64,000 nucleotides of DNA from Shewanella piezotolerans WP3 (GTDB lineage: Bacteria > Pseudomonadota > Gammaproteobacteria > Enterobacterales > Shewanellaceae), in assembly GCF_000014885.1 (NCBI RefSeq), contig NC_011566.1:4586501-4650500 (forward strand). Direction: 5' to 3'. The notes beneath the pieces are model-generated. The model saw nothing but the letters and a program-made list of their open reading frames with translations, was not told the origin of the DNA and searched no databases. Of the stretch, positions 8,283 through 17,617 are shown one piece after another. Position 1 is the first letter of the stretch, and each line of letters opens with the position of its first letter. The translations under genes and the position numbers were made by a program.

Positions 8283-9560
8283 CTAACCTTCTAAAAGACC
8301 CGCTATTGTCAGCACGCCATGCGTGGTCCCCCCAGCGGCCCACAGTGAATCGCCGGCATCTGAAAATGCTGACGCTAAATCTATATGCAACCAGTTAGCT
8401 TCAGGGGTGACAAAACGCCATAGGAAGCCAGCTGCATTTGATGCTCCACCTGCGCCGCCACCTTTCATAGCACGGCTATTAGCCGTATCCGCGTATGGAC
8501 TTGGACAGTTATCCATATGCCAAGGGTCAAGTGGCAATGGCCATACACGCTCACCTGCTGCAATCGCTTTTTGTTGAGCCAACGCTAGAACTTCTGCTTG
8601 TGGCGAGAAGATAGCATTGTAATTAGTCCCAACAGCCATAAACGCAGCACCGGTAAGTGTTGCAGCATCAATAATAAGTGGCGCGCCAGTTTCTGAAGCG
8701 GCCTGTAAACCGTCAGCCAGTACTAAACGTCCCTCAGCATCGGTGTTCACTACTTCTACGGTGACACCGTTCTTGTAAGTCAGGATATCGCCCAACTTAT
8801 AAGCATGACCGCTAATCAAGTTTTCAGCACAACATAGGAATAATTTAACACGCTTGTTCAAGCCTGATTTAATGGCTAATCCAAGTGCTGCTGTGACTGT
8901 AGAAGCTCCACCCATATCGCACTTCATTCCCAGCATACCTTCTGAGCTTTTAATGCTATAACCGCCAGAGTCGAAGGTAATACCTTTGCCTACAAGAGCA
9001 ACTGACACATCGGCATCTGCGGCTAACGGATTGAAATCGACCTCTAGCAAAGCAGGTGGGCGCTCACTACCTCGGCCTACTGCATGGATACCTATCCACT
9101 GATGCTCCAACAGCTCCTCACCTTCTATAATGCGATAGCTGACTTTATCGCCACCTATTTCACTCAGCCAGTTAGCGGCGCGAGTCGCCAACGCCATAGG
9201 AGACAAGTTTTCAGGCGTTTCGTTAATTAAATCACGGGCAAAGCTAGCGCTCTCTAGGCGATCATTAAGCAATTTTTTGCTCGCATCATCGCCGGTCCAC
9301 TGAATTTTTGGTTTGATTTGAGCCGTCGCGAAACCTTGAGCAAATGCCCACTGAGAATCAACGGTCCATAACTCACCTTCCAAAGCTACCGCGCTTACGC
9401 CCTGACTTTGCAGTTTACGAGCAGCCTGCTGAACTTGGCGCTGAATATCGCCAGCTTTAATATGGATTGAAGCCACGTTATTTTGAAAAGTAACATTGGC
9501 TTTGCCCCAATGTGCAGCGGGTGCATCTTGAGTGAGGGTAACTTGCATTAAATCCGTCAT
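8283..9560 (-). CDS. pepB: Peptidase B, leucyl-aminopeptidase family M17
   Basis: Cytosolic metallo-aminopeptidase of 425 aa that finishes peptide degradation. The M17 signature NTDAEGRL is present, as are VGKGITFDSGG and KCDMGGA, which supply the two-metal ligands and catalytic Lys. The protein aligns by eye with E. coli PepB over its full length, including RGSERPPALLEVDFNP and CCAENLISG. The ATG at 9560 has AAGGACC upstream. It is transcribed alone, divergent from sfsA. Confidence 0.95.
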   Translation of the reverse strand: MTDLMQVTLTQDAPAAHWGKANVTFQNNVASIHIKAGDIQRQVQQAARKLQSQGVSAVALEGELWTVDSQWAFAQGFATAQIKPKIQWTGDDASKKLLNDRLESASFARDLINETPENLSPMALATRAANWLSEIGGDKVSYRIIEGEELLEHQWIGIHAVGRGSERPPALLEVDFNPLAADADVSVALVGKGITFDSGGYSIKSSEGMLGMKCDMGGASTVTAALGLAIKSGLNKRVKLFLCCAENLISGHAYKLGDILTYKNGVTVEVVNTDAEGRLVLADGLQAASETGAPLIIDAATLTGAAFMAVGTNYNAIFSPQAEVLALAQQKAIAAGERVWPLPLDPWHMDNCPSPYADTANSRAMKGGGAGGASNAAGFLWRFVTPEANWLHIDLASAFSDAGDSLWAAGGTTHGVLTIAGLLEG

Positions 9561-9785
9561 TTTCGGTCCTTAAAATATGAATCGATCAGCAGTGGTGCCC
9601 TCGACTCGCTTATTATTTTCAGCTGAGTTTACTGGATTGCTATTGATTTCTAAAGCCAGTATTTTCTGAGGTTATTCTAGAGTACAAGCGAGTAAAAACT
9701 AAACTCACTCTAATGAATATTTCTCATATCCTACCTACGAACTCTGCTAACCTAACGCAAAATCAGTTTTAACTTGGGAGTAGAG

Positions 9786-10490
9786 ATGAAATTCACCCCT
9801 GAATTTGCGAGCGGGCTGCTCATTCAACGATATAAACGCTTTCTAACCGATATCACTCTAGAAGATGGCACTGAAGTCACCATTCACTGCCCAAATACTG
9901 GTTCAATGCGTAACTGTTTATTTCCAGGTAACAAGGTGTGGTTTTCAGTCTCAAACAACCCAAAGCGCAAGTACAGTCGCACTTGGGAGCAGGCGCAAAC
10001 CCCTGACGGTGACATTATTGGTATTAATACGGGCAGAGCCAATGCCTTAGCCGAAGAAGCGATTAATGCTGGCACTATAGTGGAGCTTCAAGGCTATGAG
10101 TCGCTACGCCGGGAAGTGAAGTATGGCAGTGAAAATAGCCGCATAGACATATTATTAACCAGCGATGCACAAGCTAACTGCTATGTAGAAGTCAAAAGCT
10201 GCACCCTACTGGAAAACGGGCAAGGATATTTTCCAGATGCCGTCACCACTCGTGGTCAAAAACATTTACGTGAATTAATGGAGATGGTTGAGCAAGGGCA
10301 CAGGGCGGTATTGCTGTTTGTTGTTCAGCATACAGGAATACACTCAGTCAAAGCAGCTGAACATATCGACCCTGCATATGCCAAATTACTCAGTGAAGCC
10401 CATGCAACCGGAGTGGAGGTGTTAGCTTATAGTGCTGACATGTCGCCCATAGCTGCGAGTTTGGTTAAATCCTGCCCGGTTAAACTCTAA
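9786..10490 (+). CDS. sfsA: Sugar fermentation stimulation protein SfsA (DNA-binding/nuclease-like)
   Basis: 234-residue SfsA-family protein. It has the N-terminal OB-like part and a C-terminal domain related to restriction-endonuclease folds (SRIDILL, CYVEVKSCTLL, FPDAVTTRGQKHL). The family was named for an effect on maltose metabolism in E. coli and reported to bind DNA; its real function is unsettled. The ATG at 9786 is preferred over the in-frame TTG at 9774 because GGGAG lies 6 bases before it. It sits directly upstream of dksA, as in many gamma-proteobacteria. Confidence 0.92.
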   Translation: MKFTPEFASGLLIQRYKRFLTDITLEDGTEVTIHCPNTGSMRNCLFPGNKVWFSVSNNPKRKYSRTWEQAQTPDGDIIGINTGRANALAEEAINAGTIVELQGYESLRREVKYGSENSRIDILLTSDAQANCYVEVKSCTLLENGQGYFPDAVTTRGQKHLRELMEMVEQGHRAVLLFVVQHTGIHSVKAAEHIDPAYAKLLSEAHATGVEVLAYSADMSPIAASLVKSCPVKL

Positions 10491-10650
10491 TTCAGAATAT
10501 ACAGTTGAAATTGTTCTTAATAGCGGACATAGTCAAAGAATAGAGTCCAGATAACACAAATTATTTGCCTATATCGTGGGTTTCTGATATAGATAGCGCC
10601 CGTTATTATACAGACGCCCTACAACGCAAATGATTAACAGGAGATGCGTT

Positions 10651-11094
10651 ATGCCAGAAGGCACTAAAAAACTCGGCGTGCTCGCTATCGCAGGTGTAGA
10701 ACCTTACCAGGAAAAACCCGGTGAGGAGTACATGAATGAGGAGCAGTCTGCTCACTTCAAAACAATTCTTGAAGCTTGGCGTAACCAATTGCGTGAAGAA
10801 GTCGATCGTACTCTTAATCACATGCAAGACGAAGCAGCCAATTTCCCAGATCCTGTCGATCGTGCTGCCCAGGAAGAAGAGTTTAGTTTAGAGTTGCGTG
10901 CTCGTGATAGAGAGCGCAAGCTAATCAAGAAGATTGAAAAGACACTACAGAAAATCGAAGAAGAAGACTTTGGTTTCTGTGACTCTTGCGGTATTGAAAT
11001 CGGTATTCGCCGTCTGGAAGCTCGTCCAACAGCCGATCAGTGCATCGACTGTAAGACACTTGCAGAGATCAAAGAAAAGCAGATGGCGGGTTAA
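10651..11094 (+). CDS. dksA: RNA polymerase-binding transcription factor DksA
   Basis: 147-residue DksA, which enters the RNA polymerase secondary channel and works with ppGpp on stable RNA and amino-acid promoters. The coiled coil carries the acidic tip in NFPDPVDRAAQEEE. The C4 zinc finger CDSC ... CIDC is complete. The start at ATG 10651 (MPEGTKKLG) has AGGAG upstream; the open frame reaches back 7 codons further but lacks a better site. A terminator follows at once. Confidence 0.97.
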   Translation: MPEGTKKLGVLAIAGVEPYQEKPGEEYMNEEQSAHFKTILEAWRNQLREEVDRTLNHMQDEAANFPDPVDRAAQEEEFSLELRARDRERKLIKKIEKTLQKIEEEDFGFCDSCGIEIGIRRLEARPTADQCIDCKTLAEIKEKQMAG

Positions 11095-11109
11095 ACGCCA
11101 TCATAAGGT

Positions 11110-11133
11110 GCGGAGCAAAGGCTCCGCTCTTTT
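11110..11133 (+). terminator. dksA terminator
   Basis: GCGGAGC / GCTCCGC, 7-bp stem, AAAG loop, followed by TCTTTTG. It lies between dksA and gluQ, which begins 12 bases later, so gluQ is reached by readthrough or by its own promoter. Confidence 0.8.
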
Positions 11134-11145
11134 GTTCTTTTCGTC

Positions 11146-12024
11146 ATGGTTAACTCGACACCCTATATCGGTCGCTTCGCACCGTCCCCTTCTGGTCCAC
11201 TTCACTTTGGTTCATTGATTGCTGCCCTCGGCAGTTTTTTGCGTGCCCGCTCTTTGAGTGGTCAATGGCTTGTGCGTATTGAAGATATCGACCCACCGCG
11301 TGAAATCGAAGGTGCTAGCGATCAAATACTCAGAACGCTCGAAGCGTACGGTATGCACTGGGACAGCACAGTGCTTTATCAAAGTCAGCGACTCGATGTT
11401 TACCAGCAACAAATTAACCAATTACTCGCAACCGATAATGCCTACTACTGCCAATGCACTCGTAAAGAGATTAAGGCGATGGGTGGCAGCTATGATGGCC
11501 GATGTGGATCACGTATTCAGCCCCATACAACCGGAGCAATTCGCATTCGGAACCGTTATGGCGTGGCACAGTTCCAAGATAAGCTAAAAGGCATAATTGC
11601 TGTCGATAGCCAATTTGCTGCCGAAGATTTCATTATCAAACGCAGCGATGGCCTATATGCTTACCAGTTGGCAGTGGTACTTGACGATATTTATCAACAG
11701 ATTACTGAGGTCGTTAGAGGCTCAGATCTACTCGAACCGACCTGTCGCCAGATAAGTCTTTTTAAGCTATTAAATTGCCCGAGTCCTGATTGGTTACATC
11801 TGCCGTTAGCCTGCGCAGAAAAAGGCCGTAAGTTATCCAAACAAAACCATGCTGCAGCGATTGATACCATTAAGCCACAAGCCAGTATTAATGCAGCATT
11901 AGCCTTTTTAGGGCAACCGCAAGTCGAGACAGAAACAGATGTTCGTTTGATGCTAGAGCAAGCCGTTGACCAGTTCAATTTGAATCAGGTACCTCAGCAA
12001 TCTGAAATCCTGTTAGTTACGTGA
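11146..12024 (+). CDS. gluQ: Glutamyl-Q tRNA(Asp) synthetase
   Basis: 292-residue paralogue of the GluRS catalytic core that attaches glutamate to queuosine in tRNA(Asp). The HIGH-like motif lies in SGPLHFGSL and the KMSKS-like motif is GRKLSKQNH. The zinc site shows CQC plus a later Cys in GRCG. The anticodon-binding domain of true GluRS is absent, as expected. Its position after dksA and before pcnB is the conserved arrangement of this locus. Confidence 0.95.
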   Translation: MVNSTPYIGRFAPSPSGPLHFGSLIAALGSFLRARSLSGQWLVRIEDIDPPREIEGASDQILRTLEAYGMHWDSTVLYQSQRLDVYQQQINQLLATDNAYYCQCTRKEIKAMGGSYDGRCGSRIQPHTTGAIRIRNRYGVAQFQDKLKGIIAVDSQFAAEDFIIKRSDGLYAYQLAVVLDDIYQQITEVVRGSDLLEPTCRQISLFKLLNCPSPDWLHLPLACAEKGRKLSKQNHAAAIDTIKPQASINAALAFLGQPQVETETDVRLMLEQAVDQFNLNQVPQQSEILLVT

Positions 12025-12100
12025 GCTTAATCGTATACTCATTGAGCTTTAATTGGGTTATCATAGCCCACTTGTTTTTACCTAAGTTAAGATCGAATTC

Positions 12101-12114
12101 AGAGGTGTCCCATT
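12101..12114 (+). promoter_or_regulatory. Ribosome site and AUU start of pcnB
   Basis: AGAGGTG at 12101-12107 precedes an ATT at 12112. The frame upstream is closed by a TAA at 12088-12090 and holds no ATG, GTG or TTG before the conserved N-terminal residues begin. Confidence 0.75.
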
Positions 12115-13506
12115 TTTCGCCGTATAAGCCAATTCTGTAAACAGTTATTTGACGATAGTCCGAAAGCTGAAGAAGATACTCAGGAAGGTCTGAGTTTAGA
12201 AGTTGTGCCTAGAAAAGCGCACTCAATTTCTCGTAGACAGATCAGCGAAAATGCGATCAAAGTTCTCTACAGGCTGCATAAGTCAGGCTTTAAGGCTTAC
12301 TTAGTCGGCGGTGGTGTGCGTGACATTCTATTGGGCATGCAACCAAAAGATTTTGACGTTGTGACCAATGCGACACCAGAAGAGATTAAACGTCTATTCC
12401 GTAACTGTCGCCTTGTCGGTAGACGCTTCCGTCTCGCACACATTGTATTTGGTCGTGATGTCATTGAAGTGGCAACTTTGCGTGGTCATCACGTGGATAG
12501 TGGCGAGAAGATCTCCAAGACTAACGAGTCAGGCCGCTTACTGCGTGACAACGTCTATGGTTCTATCGATGAAGATGCCGAGCGTCGAGACTTTACGGTC
12601 AACGCACTTTACTACGATATCAGTGACTTCTCTATTCATAGCTACGGCGGTGGACTGCAAGATCTAGAATCGCGCACTATTCGTCTTATTGGTGATCCAG
12701 AGACTCGCTATCGCGAAGATCCCGTACGTATGCTTCGAGCAGTGCGCTTTGCCACCAAGCTCGATATGAGCATTGAGTCTGCAGCTGCCGACCCGATACA
12801 AGAGTTAGCGCCACTATTGAAAGATATTCCAGCTGCACGCATGTATGAAGAAGTATTAAAACTGTTCTTCGCCGGTAAAGCTGCACAGAACTACAATATG
12901 ATGCGTGACTTTGGTTTATTTGCGCCACTATTTCCACTGGTTGATACGCAGTTAAATGAAGCCCCACACGGGCCGATAGCTAAGCTGCTACAAGAGATGA
13001 TGGAAAACACCGACTCGCGTATTGAGCAGGAAAAACCAGTCACTCCTGCATTTTTCTATGCAGCAATGCTTTGGTATCCACTCACCCAGCGAGCAGACGA
13101 TATAGCTTTAGAAAGTGGTCTTAGCTTGTATGACGCCTACACTGCAGCCATGGGCGATATCATGGAGCAGCAGTGCCGCTCAATCAGCATTCCACGCCGC
13201 TTTAGCACGGTAACCAAAGATATTTGGCAACTGCAATTACGTTTTGAACGCAATAAAGGCACCAAGGCGTTTAAATTTATAGAGCACCCTAAATTCAGAG
13301 CAGCTTACGATCTACTCTTACTGCGTGGCGAGGCCGAAGGTGGAACTGTCGCCAAGAATGCAGCCTGGTGGAAGAGCTTTGTTGAAGGTAGTGAAGATCA
13401 ACGTAATGTGATTGCAAAATCGACTAACAAAGGCGGCCGTAACCGCAACTCCCAACGCCGTCGCCGAAAGCCTTCAGAAAAAGCAGCACCTAAACCTGCT
13501 GAATAA
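12112..13506 (+). CDS. pcnB: Poly(A) polymerase I (AUU start likely)
   Basis: Adds 3' poly(A) tails that promote RNA decay. The nucleotidyltransferase core reads LVGGGVRDILLG, then KDFDVVTNATPEE, then the RNA-binding region and a very basic C-terminus (RRRRKPSEK). The first conventional start is the GTG at 12205, but the frame continues upstream with residues FRRISQFCKQLF, which match the E. coli PcnB N-terminus (FTRVANFCRKVL). E. coli pcnB is known to start at AUU; here an ATT at 12112 sits 4 bases after AGAGGTG. From that codon the protein is 464 aa, against 465 in E. coli. The stop overlaps the folK ATG (TAATG). Confidence 0.9.
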   Translation: MFRRISQFCKQLFDDSPKAEEDTQEGLSLEVVPRKAHSISRRQISENAIKVLYRLHKSGFKAYLVGGGVRDILLGMQPKDFDVVTNATPEEIKRLFRNCRLVGRRFRLAHIVFGRDVIEVATLRGHHVDSGEKISKTNESGRLLRDNVYGSIDEDAERRDFTVNALYYDISDFSIHSYGGGLQDLESRTIRLIGDPETRYREDPVRMLRAVRFATKLDMSIESAAADPIQELAPLLKDIPAARMYEEVLKLFFAGKAAQNYNMMRDFGLFAPLFPLVDTQLNEAPHGPIAKLLQEMMENTDSRIEQEKPVTPAFFYAAMLWYPLTQRADDIALESGLSLYDAYTAAMGDIMEQQCRSISIPRRFSTVTKDIWQLQLRFERNKGTKAFKFIEHPKFRAAYDLLLLRGEAEGGTVAKNAAWWKSFVEGSEDQRNVIAKSTNKGGRNRNSQRRRRKPSEKAAPKPAE

Positions 13507-13997
13507 TGATTCAAGTCTATGTTGCATTGGGGGCTAATTTAAGCCAGCCCATCGAACAGCTCAACAATGCTTGCCAAGCATTGTTGAGCATTGCCGAAGA
13601 AGCCTCTTTTAGCGTCTCGCCTTACTACCGTTCAGTGCCAATGGGTGAGGTTGAACAACCTGATTATGTTAATGCTGTCGCCACTTTTAAAACGGATCTC
13701 GCTCCTCTTGCTCTACTCGACGCACTGCAAAAGATAGAAAATGAACAAGGTCGATTAAGGACGTTGCGTTGGGGACCCAGAACCTTAGATTTGGATCTGC
13801 TGCTGTATGGAAATGAACAGATCAATCTACCTCGACTAACAGTGCCCCATTATGGAATGAAGCAACGCAGCTTCGTATTAGTGCCGTTATTTGATCTATC
13901 TCCAACACTCGTACTACCAGATGAAGTACCGTTAAGCAGTTTGATTACCGACGCTTTAGTAGCCGAATTGCAACTAGCGCAGCAGTCCGAACCATAG
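13506..13997 (+). CDS. folK: 2-amino-4-hydroxy-6-hydroxymethyldihydropteridine pyrophosphokinase
   Basis: HPPK transfers pyrophosphate from ATP to the pterin in folate synthesis. The 163-residue protein shows the N-terminal YVALGANL motif and the family signature GPRTLDLDLLLYG, whose aspartates bind Mg2+. The start codon overlaps the pcnB stop by one base, so the two are translationally coupled. panB and panC follow, as is usual in gamma-proteobacteria. Confidence 0.96.
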   Translation: MIQVYVALGANLSQPIEQLNNACQALLSIAEEASFSVSPYYRSVPMGEVEQPDYVNAVATFKTDLAPLALLDALQKIENEQGRLRTLRWGPRTLDLDLLLYGNEQINLPRLTVPHYGMKQRSFVLVPLFDLSPTLVLPDEVPLSSLITDALVAELQLAQQSEP

Positions 13998-14125
13998 AAT
14001 TCATTTTCATGGCTGTTTTTTGATAGACTATCCACATTAGTACAGATGTTTGACTCCATGATCATTGAAGTTCAGAGCTACTTGGCTTATAACAACTTCA
14101 CAATTTAGGTTTTAAAATTACCACT

Positions 14126-14920
14126 ATGTCCAAAATTACGAGTTCCACACTGAGAACCTTCAAAAGTGAAGGCAAGAAATTCACTGCATTAACGGCGTAT
14201 GATGCCAGCTTTGCAAACGCATTCGATAGCGAAGGCGTTGACGTGCTATTAGTCGGTGATTCTATGGGAATGGTACTTCAAGGACATAACGATACGTTGC
14301 CTGTTACCGTTGATGATATTGCCTACCATACTCGCTGTGTTCGTCGCGGCGTTGAACGCGCATTGCTAATCGCTGATATGCCTTTTATGAGTTATGCCAC
14401 ACCAGAGCAAACCATGACTAACGCTACCACGCTGATGCAAGCTGGCGCTAACATGGTTAAGGTTGAAGGTGGCCACTGGTTACTAGAAAGCGTTAAAATG
14501 CTTACCGAGCGCGGTATTCCAGTTTGCGCTCATTTGGGGTTAACGCCGCAATCAGTGCATGTCTTTGGTGGTTTCAAAATTCAAGGTCGTGATGCAGATA
14601 ATGCCCAACGCATTCTCGATGAAGCTAAGGCACTAGAAGCCGCAGGAGCGCAGTTACTCGTAGTAGAATGCATTCCTGCACCACTAGCAAAAGCAATTAC
14701 CGAAGCCTTAACTATACCTGTAATAGGTATTGGAGCTGGCGCAGATACCGATGGGCAAATTTTAGTGATGCACGACGTACTCGGTATATCGAGTGGTTAC
14801 ATTCCACGCTTTTCTAAAAATTACCTCAAGCAAACAGGTGAGATCCGCAGTGCGGTCCGCGCCTATATTGACGAAGTCGCTCAAGGTGTTTTTCCAGCTG
14901 AAGAGCATACTTTTAGCTAA
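14126..14920 (+). CDS. panB: 3-methyl-2-oxobutanoate hydroxymethyltransferase
   Basis: First committed step of pantothenate synthesis: transfers a hydroxymethyl group from 5,10-methylene-THF to alpha-ketoisovalerate. The 264 residues form a TIM barrel with VGDSMGM, VKVEGG and IPVIGIGAG. The metal-binding aspartates lie in LLVGDS and IADMPFM. It is separated from folK by 128 bases, so it may have its own promoter, and precedes panC by 60 bases. Confidence 0.97.
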   Translation: MSKITSSTLRTFKSEGKKFTALTAYDASFANAFDSEGVDVLLVGDSMGMVLQGHNDTLPVTVDDIAYHTRCVRRGVERALLIADMPFMSYATPEQTMTNATTLMQAGANMVKVEGGHWLLESVKMLTERGIPVCAHLGLTPQSVHVFGGFKIQGRDADNAQRILDEAKALEAAGAQLLVVECIPAPLAKAITEALTIPVIGIGAGADTDGQILVMHDVLGISSGYIPRFSKNYLKQTGEIRSAVRAYIDEVAQGVFPAEEHTFS

Positions 14921-14980
14921 AACGATTAGTTAAAAGTATTTCAAAAATTTAATTTTTGCCAGTGTTAGAGCAGTAAAATC

Positions 14981-15829
14981 ATGATCACCACCGAATCAAT
15001 TAGCGCTATTCGCAAGCAAGTCCTTGCATGGCGCTTGAAAGGCGAGACTGTTGCCTTTGTTCCTACAATGGGTAATTTACACCTAGGGCATCTCACATTA
15101 GTTAGAGAAGCAAAATCACGCGCCGATCACGTAGTCGCTTCCATTTTCGTCAACCCCATGCAATTTGGTCAGAATGAAGATCTTGATGCTTACCCAAGAA
15201 CCCTTAGTGATGACCAAAGTGCATTAGTTGAGGCTGGAGCTGAACTACTATTTACGCCGACACCGAGCATTATTTATCCAAAGGGAATGGAAGCACAAAC
15301 TTTTGTTGAAGTGCCGCTTATTTCAGATCAGCTATGTGGTGAAAGCCGTCCAGGCCACTTTCGCGGCGTAGCCACGATAGTGTGTAAGCTGTTTAATATC
15401 GTTCAGCCCGATATTGCTGTTTTTGGACAAAAAGACTTCCAGCAACTGTTAGTCATTAAGACCATGGTTGAAGATCTTTCTATGCCCATTGAAATTATCG
15501 GTGTAGAAACGATTCGTGAAGATTCAGGCCTCGCAATGAGCTCACGCAACGGCTACTTAACTGCAGCGCAAAAACAGCAAGCAGCAGTGCTCAAACAAAC
15601 CTTAGACAAAATGGCGATAGAGCTTCGCGCTGGCAAACAAACTGACGAGGTGATCAGCACTGCAAAGCAAGCAATTTCTGCAGCGGGATTTGATAACGAT
15701 TATCTGGATATTCGTAATGCAAAAACATTCAATAAGGCAGACAGCAGTGATGCAGAACAGGTCATTTTGGTCGCTGCTTATATGGGTGCAACACGCTTAA
15801 TCGATAATCTTATAGTCAAACTTAAGTAA
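14981..15829 (+). CDS. panC: Pantothenate synthetase (pantoate-beta-alanine ligase)
   Basis: ATP-dependent condensation of pantoate and beta-alanine. The 282-residue protein has the nucleotidyltransferase HxGH motif in HLGHLTLV, FVNPMQFG, the FGQKDFQQL loop and the MSSRNGYL motif. It is in an operon with panB. A strong hairpin follows the stop. Confidence 0.97.
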   Translation: MITTESISAIRKQVLAWRLKGETVAFVPTMGNLHLGHLTLVREAKSRADHVVASIFVNPMQFGQNEDLDAYPRTLSDDQSALVEAGAELLFTPTPSIIYPKGMEAQTFVEVPLISDQLCGESRPGHFRGVATIVCKLFNIVQPDIAVFGQKDFQQLLVIKTMVEDLSMPIEIIGVETIREDSGLAMSSRNGYLTAAQKQQAAVLKQTLDKMAIELRAGKQTDEVISTAKQAISAAGFDNDYLDIRNAKTFNKADSSDAEQVILVAAYMGATRLIDNLIVKLK

Positions 15830-15837
15830 CCCTTCAT

Positions 15838-15863
15838 AGGCTCAAGCCTGCGGGCTTGAGCCT
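15838..15863 (+). terminator. panC terminator hairpin
   Basis: AGGCTCAAGCC / GGCTTGAGCCT, 11-bp perfect stem with loop TGCG, only 8 bases after the panC stop. The following TGTT is a poor T-run. A second hairpin follows at 15898. Confidence 0.7.
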
Positions 15864-15897
15864 TGTTAAGCCCACCCGCTTTTATGGCTTAGCTTAT

Positions 15898-15924
15898 AGC
15901 CTATTTAATCTCACTAAATAGGCT
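15898..15924 (+). terminator. Second hairpin downstream of panC
   Basis: AGCCTATTTA / TAAATAGGCT, 10-bp stem and 7-base loop, followed by TGGTTA. It may back up the first hairpin. The rest of the stretch to 16134 shows no gene. Confidence 0.5.
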
Positions 15925-16134
15925 TGGTTATACGTCAATATTTTGAACTTTGAACACAAATATCATCTATACACCTCCTTATTCTCCGGCTTAACTACAT
16001 AATTTCTCATTCTAATCCAGCGTCAAAAAACTGGTTTTATCTTTCTAGTTCAGTCATAGTATGCTTATTACACAAACCACACATTTGTATCTATAGTAAA
16101 ACCAAGCATCGCTAAAAATGCTGGCGGAATATGG

Positions 16135-16686
16135 ATGAAATCGGTAATGGAATCTGTGGCTAAAAGGATATTTAACCCCATGACGAAAGTCATACTCTCA
16201 ATACTTTGCATAATGCTTAGTGGTTCCGCTGTCGCAAACAGCATTTATAAGTGCACTAAAGACGATAAGATCGTCTTTAGTCAACATTCCTGCCCAAAGG
16301 AATTTCGACAGCACAAAATTGAATATCAACTAGGCATTACTACCGAAACTGACTCAGATAAACGCACCAATACTGTCGATCCATTGCGAGCACTGCTACA
16401 GAAAGAAGTTATTTCTAAAACTCGTTTATTACAGCTTCTAGACAGTGAAGTGTACCGCTTAAAACAAGAAAATAGTTACTTTGAAATATTAAGAGCCAGT
16501 GAGTTACAAAAACTGGAGCGGAACCGATATTGGCAGAAAAAGGAGACGACGGATCCTGAGTACATCGAATCAGTTCAAGAGATGAATAGCCATTTCGACA
16601 ATCTTATCGCCAACAACGCGACAACCATAATGCTACTTGGTGATCGAAAAGCGCAAATTACCTTAGAAACTTTAGAGACTAAGTAA
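16135..16686 (+). CDS. Secreted DUF4124-like protein
   Basis: The start could be ATG 16135 or 16180; the second gives a standard signal peptide (KVILSILCIMLSGSAVA) and the first only lengthens its N-region. After cleavage the sequence SIYKCTKDDKIVFSQHSCP matches the short beta module with two cysteines typical of DUF4124. The remaining 120 residues are charged and probably helical or coiled. The protein is periplasmic and its function unknown. It lies alone between panC and the next two-gene unit. Confidence 0.75.
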   Translation: MKSVMESVAKRIFNPMTKVILSILCIMLSGSAVANSIYKCTKDDKIVFSQHSCPKEFRQHKIEYQLGITTETDSDKRTNTVDPLRALLQKEVISKTRLLQLLDSEVYRLKQENSYFEILRASELQKLERNRYWQKKETTDPEYIESVQEMNSHFDNLIANNATTIMLLGDRKAQITLETLETK

Positions 16687-16784
16687 CATAAAACTTATGT
16701 CACACATAAGAGTGTAGAAGGTAGGTTTTATACGCAACACAGGTATGATTTACGGATTCTCAATATAAAAACACTGTCAACAAC

Positions 16785-17192
16785 ATGCGTAAACTCAGTT
16801 ATATCACCCTCTTCATTCTTGGCCTCCTATTGGGTACAGGCCTTGCTTACATAACCTTGCAAAAAATGATTGCCACTCGCGGTGGTATGGGGATGCATGA
16901 TTTTATTAACACTGCCAATAAAGTATTAGATAAGCCCGAAATAATCGACATGTTAGTCTGTTCAAAGTTAGCAATGAGCAGTGGTAAGAAAATTGATAAT
17001 ATGCAGCTTAACCTACGACTCAATTCATTATTGGCGCCATTTGATAACGGTCAACAGCGCGCTTTTTACGTGCTTGTATATATCAAGGGCTATGCCTTTG
17101 GCATCGCAGATAGCATTCAAGACAAATCCCAAGCTTATGCTGATTATGCCTGCCAAAAACAATACCCTTGGTTACACCATCGGGAGGATTGA
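16785..17192 (+). CDS. Unknown protein with N-terminal membrane anchor
   Basis: 135 residues. An N-terminal hydrophobic helix (YITLFILGLLLGTGLAYITL) acts as an anchor or uncleaved signal. The rest is soluble and contains two cysteines (MLVCSKL, DYACQKQ) that might form a disulfide if the domain is periplasmic. I do not recognise the family. The stop TGA overlaps the ATG of the next gene, so the pair is translationally coupled. Confidence 0.7.
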   Translation: MRKLSYITLFILGLLLGTGLAYITLQKMIATRGGMGMHDFINTANKVLDKPEIIDMLVCSKLAMSSGKKIDNMQLNLRLNSLLAPFDNGQQRAFYVLVYIKGYAFGIADSIQDKSQAYADYACQKQYPWLHHRED

Positions 17193-17533
17193 TGGCAGTA
17201 TTATTAGACAAAGTTAACTGGCCTATCATTGTGCAACAACAAGGTAGCGACGATTTGCTGCTTGTTGAATCTTTACAAGATTGGCCAGAACAAACAGAGA
17301 TGCTCGGCGTACTAAAAGGCAGCTATATTATTGATAATACAGGTAGCAGTTACTTGATTAGCGAAGATTTCCCGACAAGGTTGCAGCTTGCTTCGCCACA
17401 GATATCTTTAGATCAGCTACGCAGCACTGCTCAACGATATGCTAGCCAAAACGGTCACTGCTGTACCAGTAAGTTAACGATTAATACCATTGAACAGCTA
17501 TTTGAGGTCGTTGCATTTATCGAACAGGGTTAA
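17192..17533 (+). CDS. Small cytosolic protein, possibly DUF4144
   Basis: 113 residues starting at ATG 17192, with a strong GGGAGG 5 bases upstream; the longer frame from 17168 is a shadow of the previous gene. The sequence MAVLLDKVNWPIIVQQQGSD begins an alpha/beta protein without signal or membrane helix. From memory it resembles the DUF4144 family found in Shewanella and relatives, but I cannot confirm this. Start overlaps the upstream stop by one base (TGATG). Confidence 0.7.
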   Translation: MAVLLDKVNWPIIVQQQGSDDLLLVESLQDWPEQTEMLGVLKGSYIIDNTGSSYLISEDFPTRLQLASPQISLDQLRSTAQRYASQNGHCCTSKLTINTIEQLFEVVAFIEQG

Positions 17534-17560
17534 CTTTCCCTGCTACAGAAATAAACGAAT

Positions 17561-17592
17561 AAAAAAGCCAGCAATGACATTGCTGGCTTTTT
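17561..17592. terminator. Bidirectional terminator between convergent units
   Basis: AAAGCCAGCAA / TTGCTGGCTTT, 11-bp stem, 5-base loop, flanked by A and T runs. It serves the plus-strand pair ending at 17533 and yadH ending at 17618. Confidence 0.88.
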
Positions 17593-17617
17593 ACAGATCT
17601 TATTGAAGCTAATAGTG

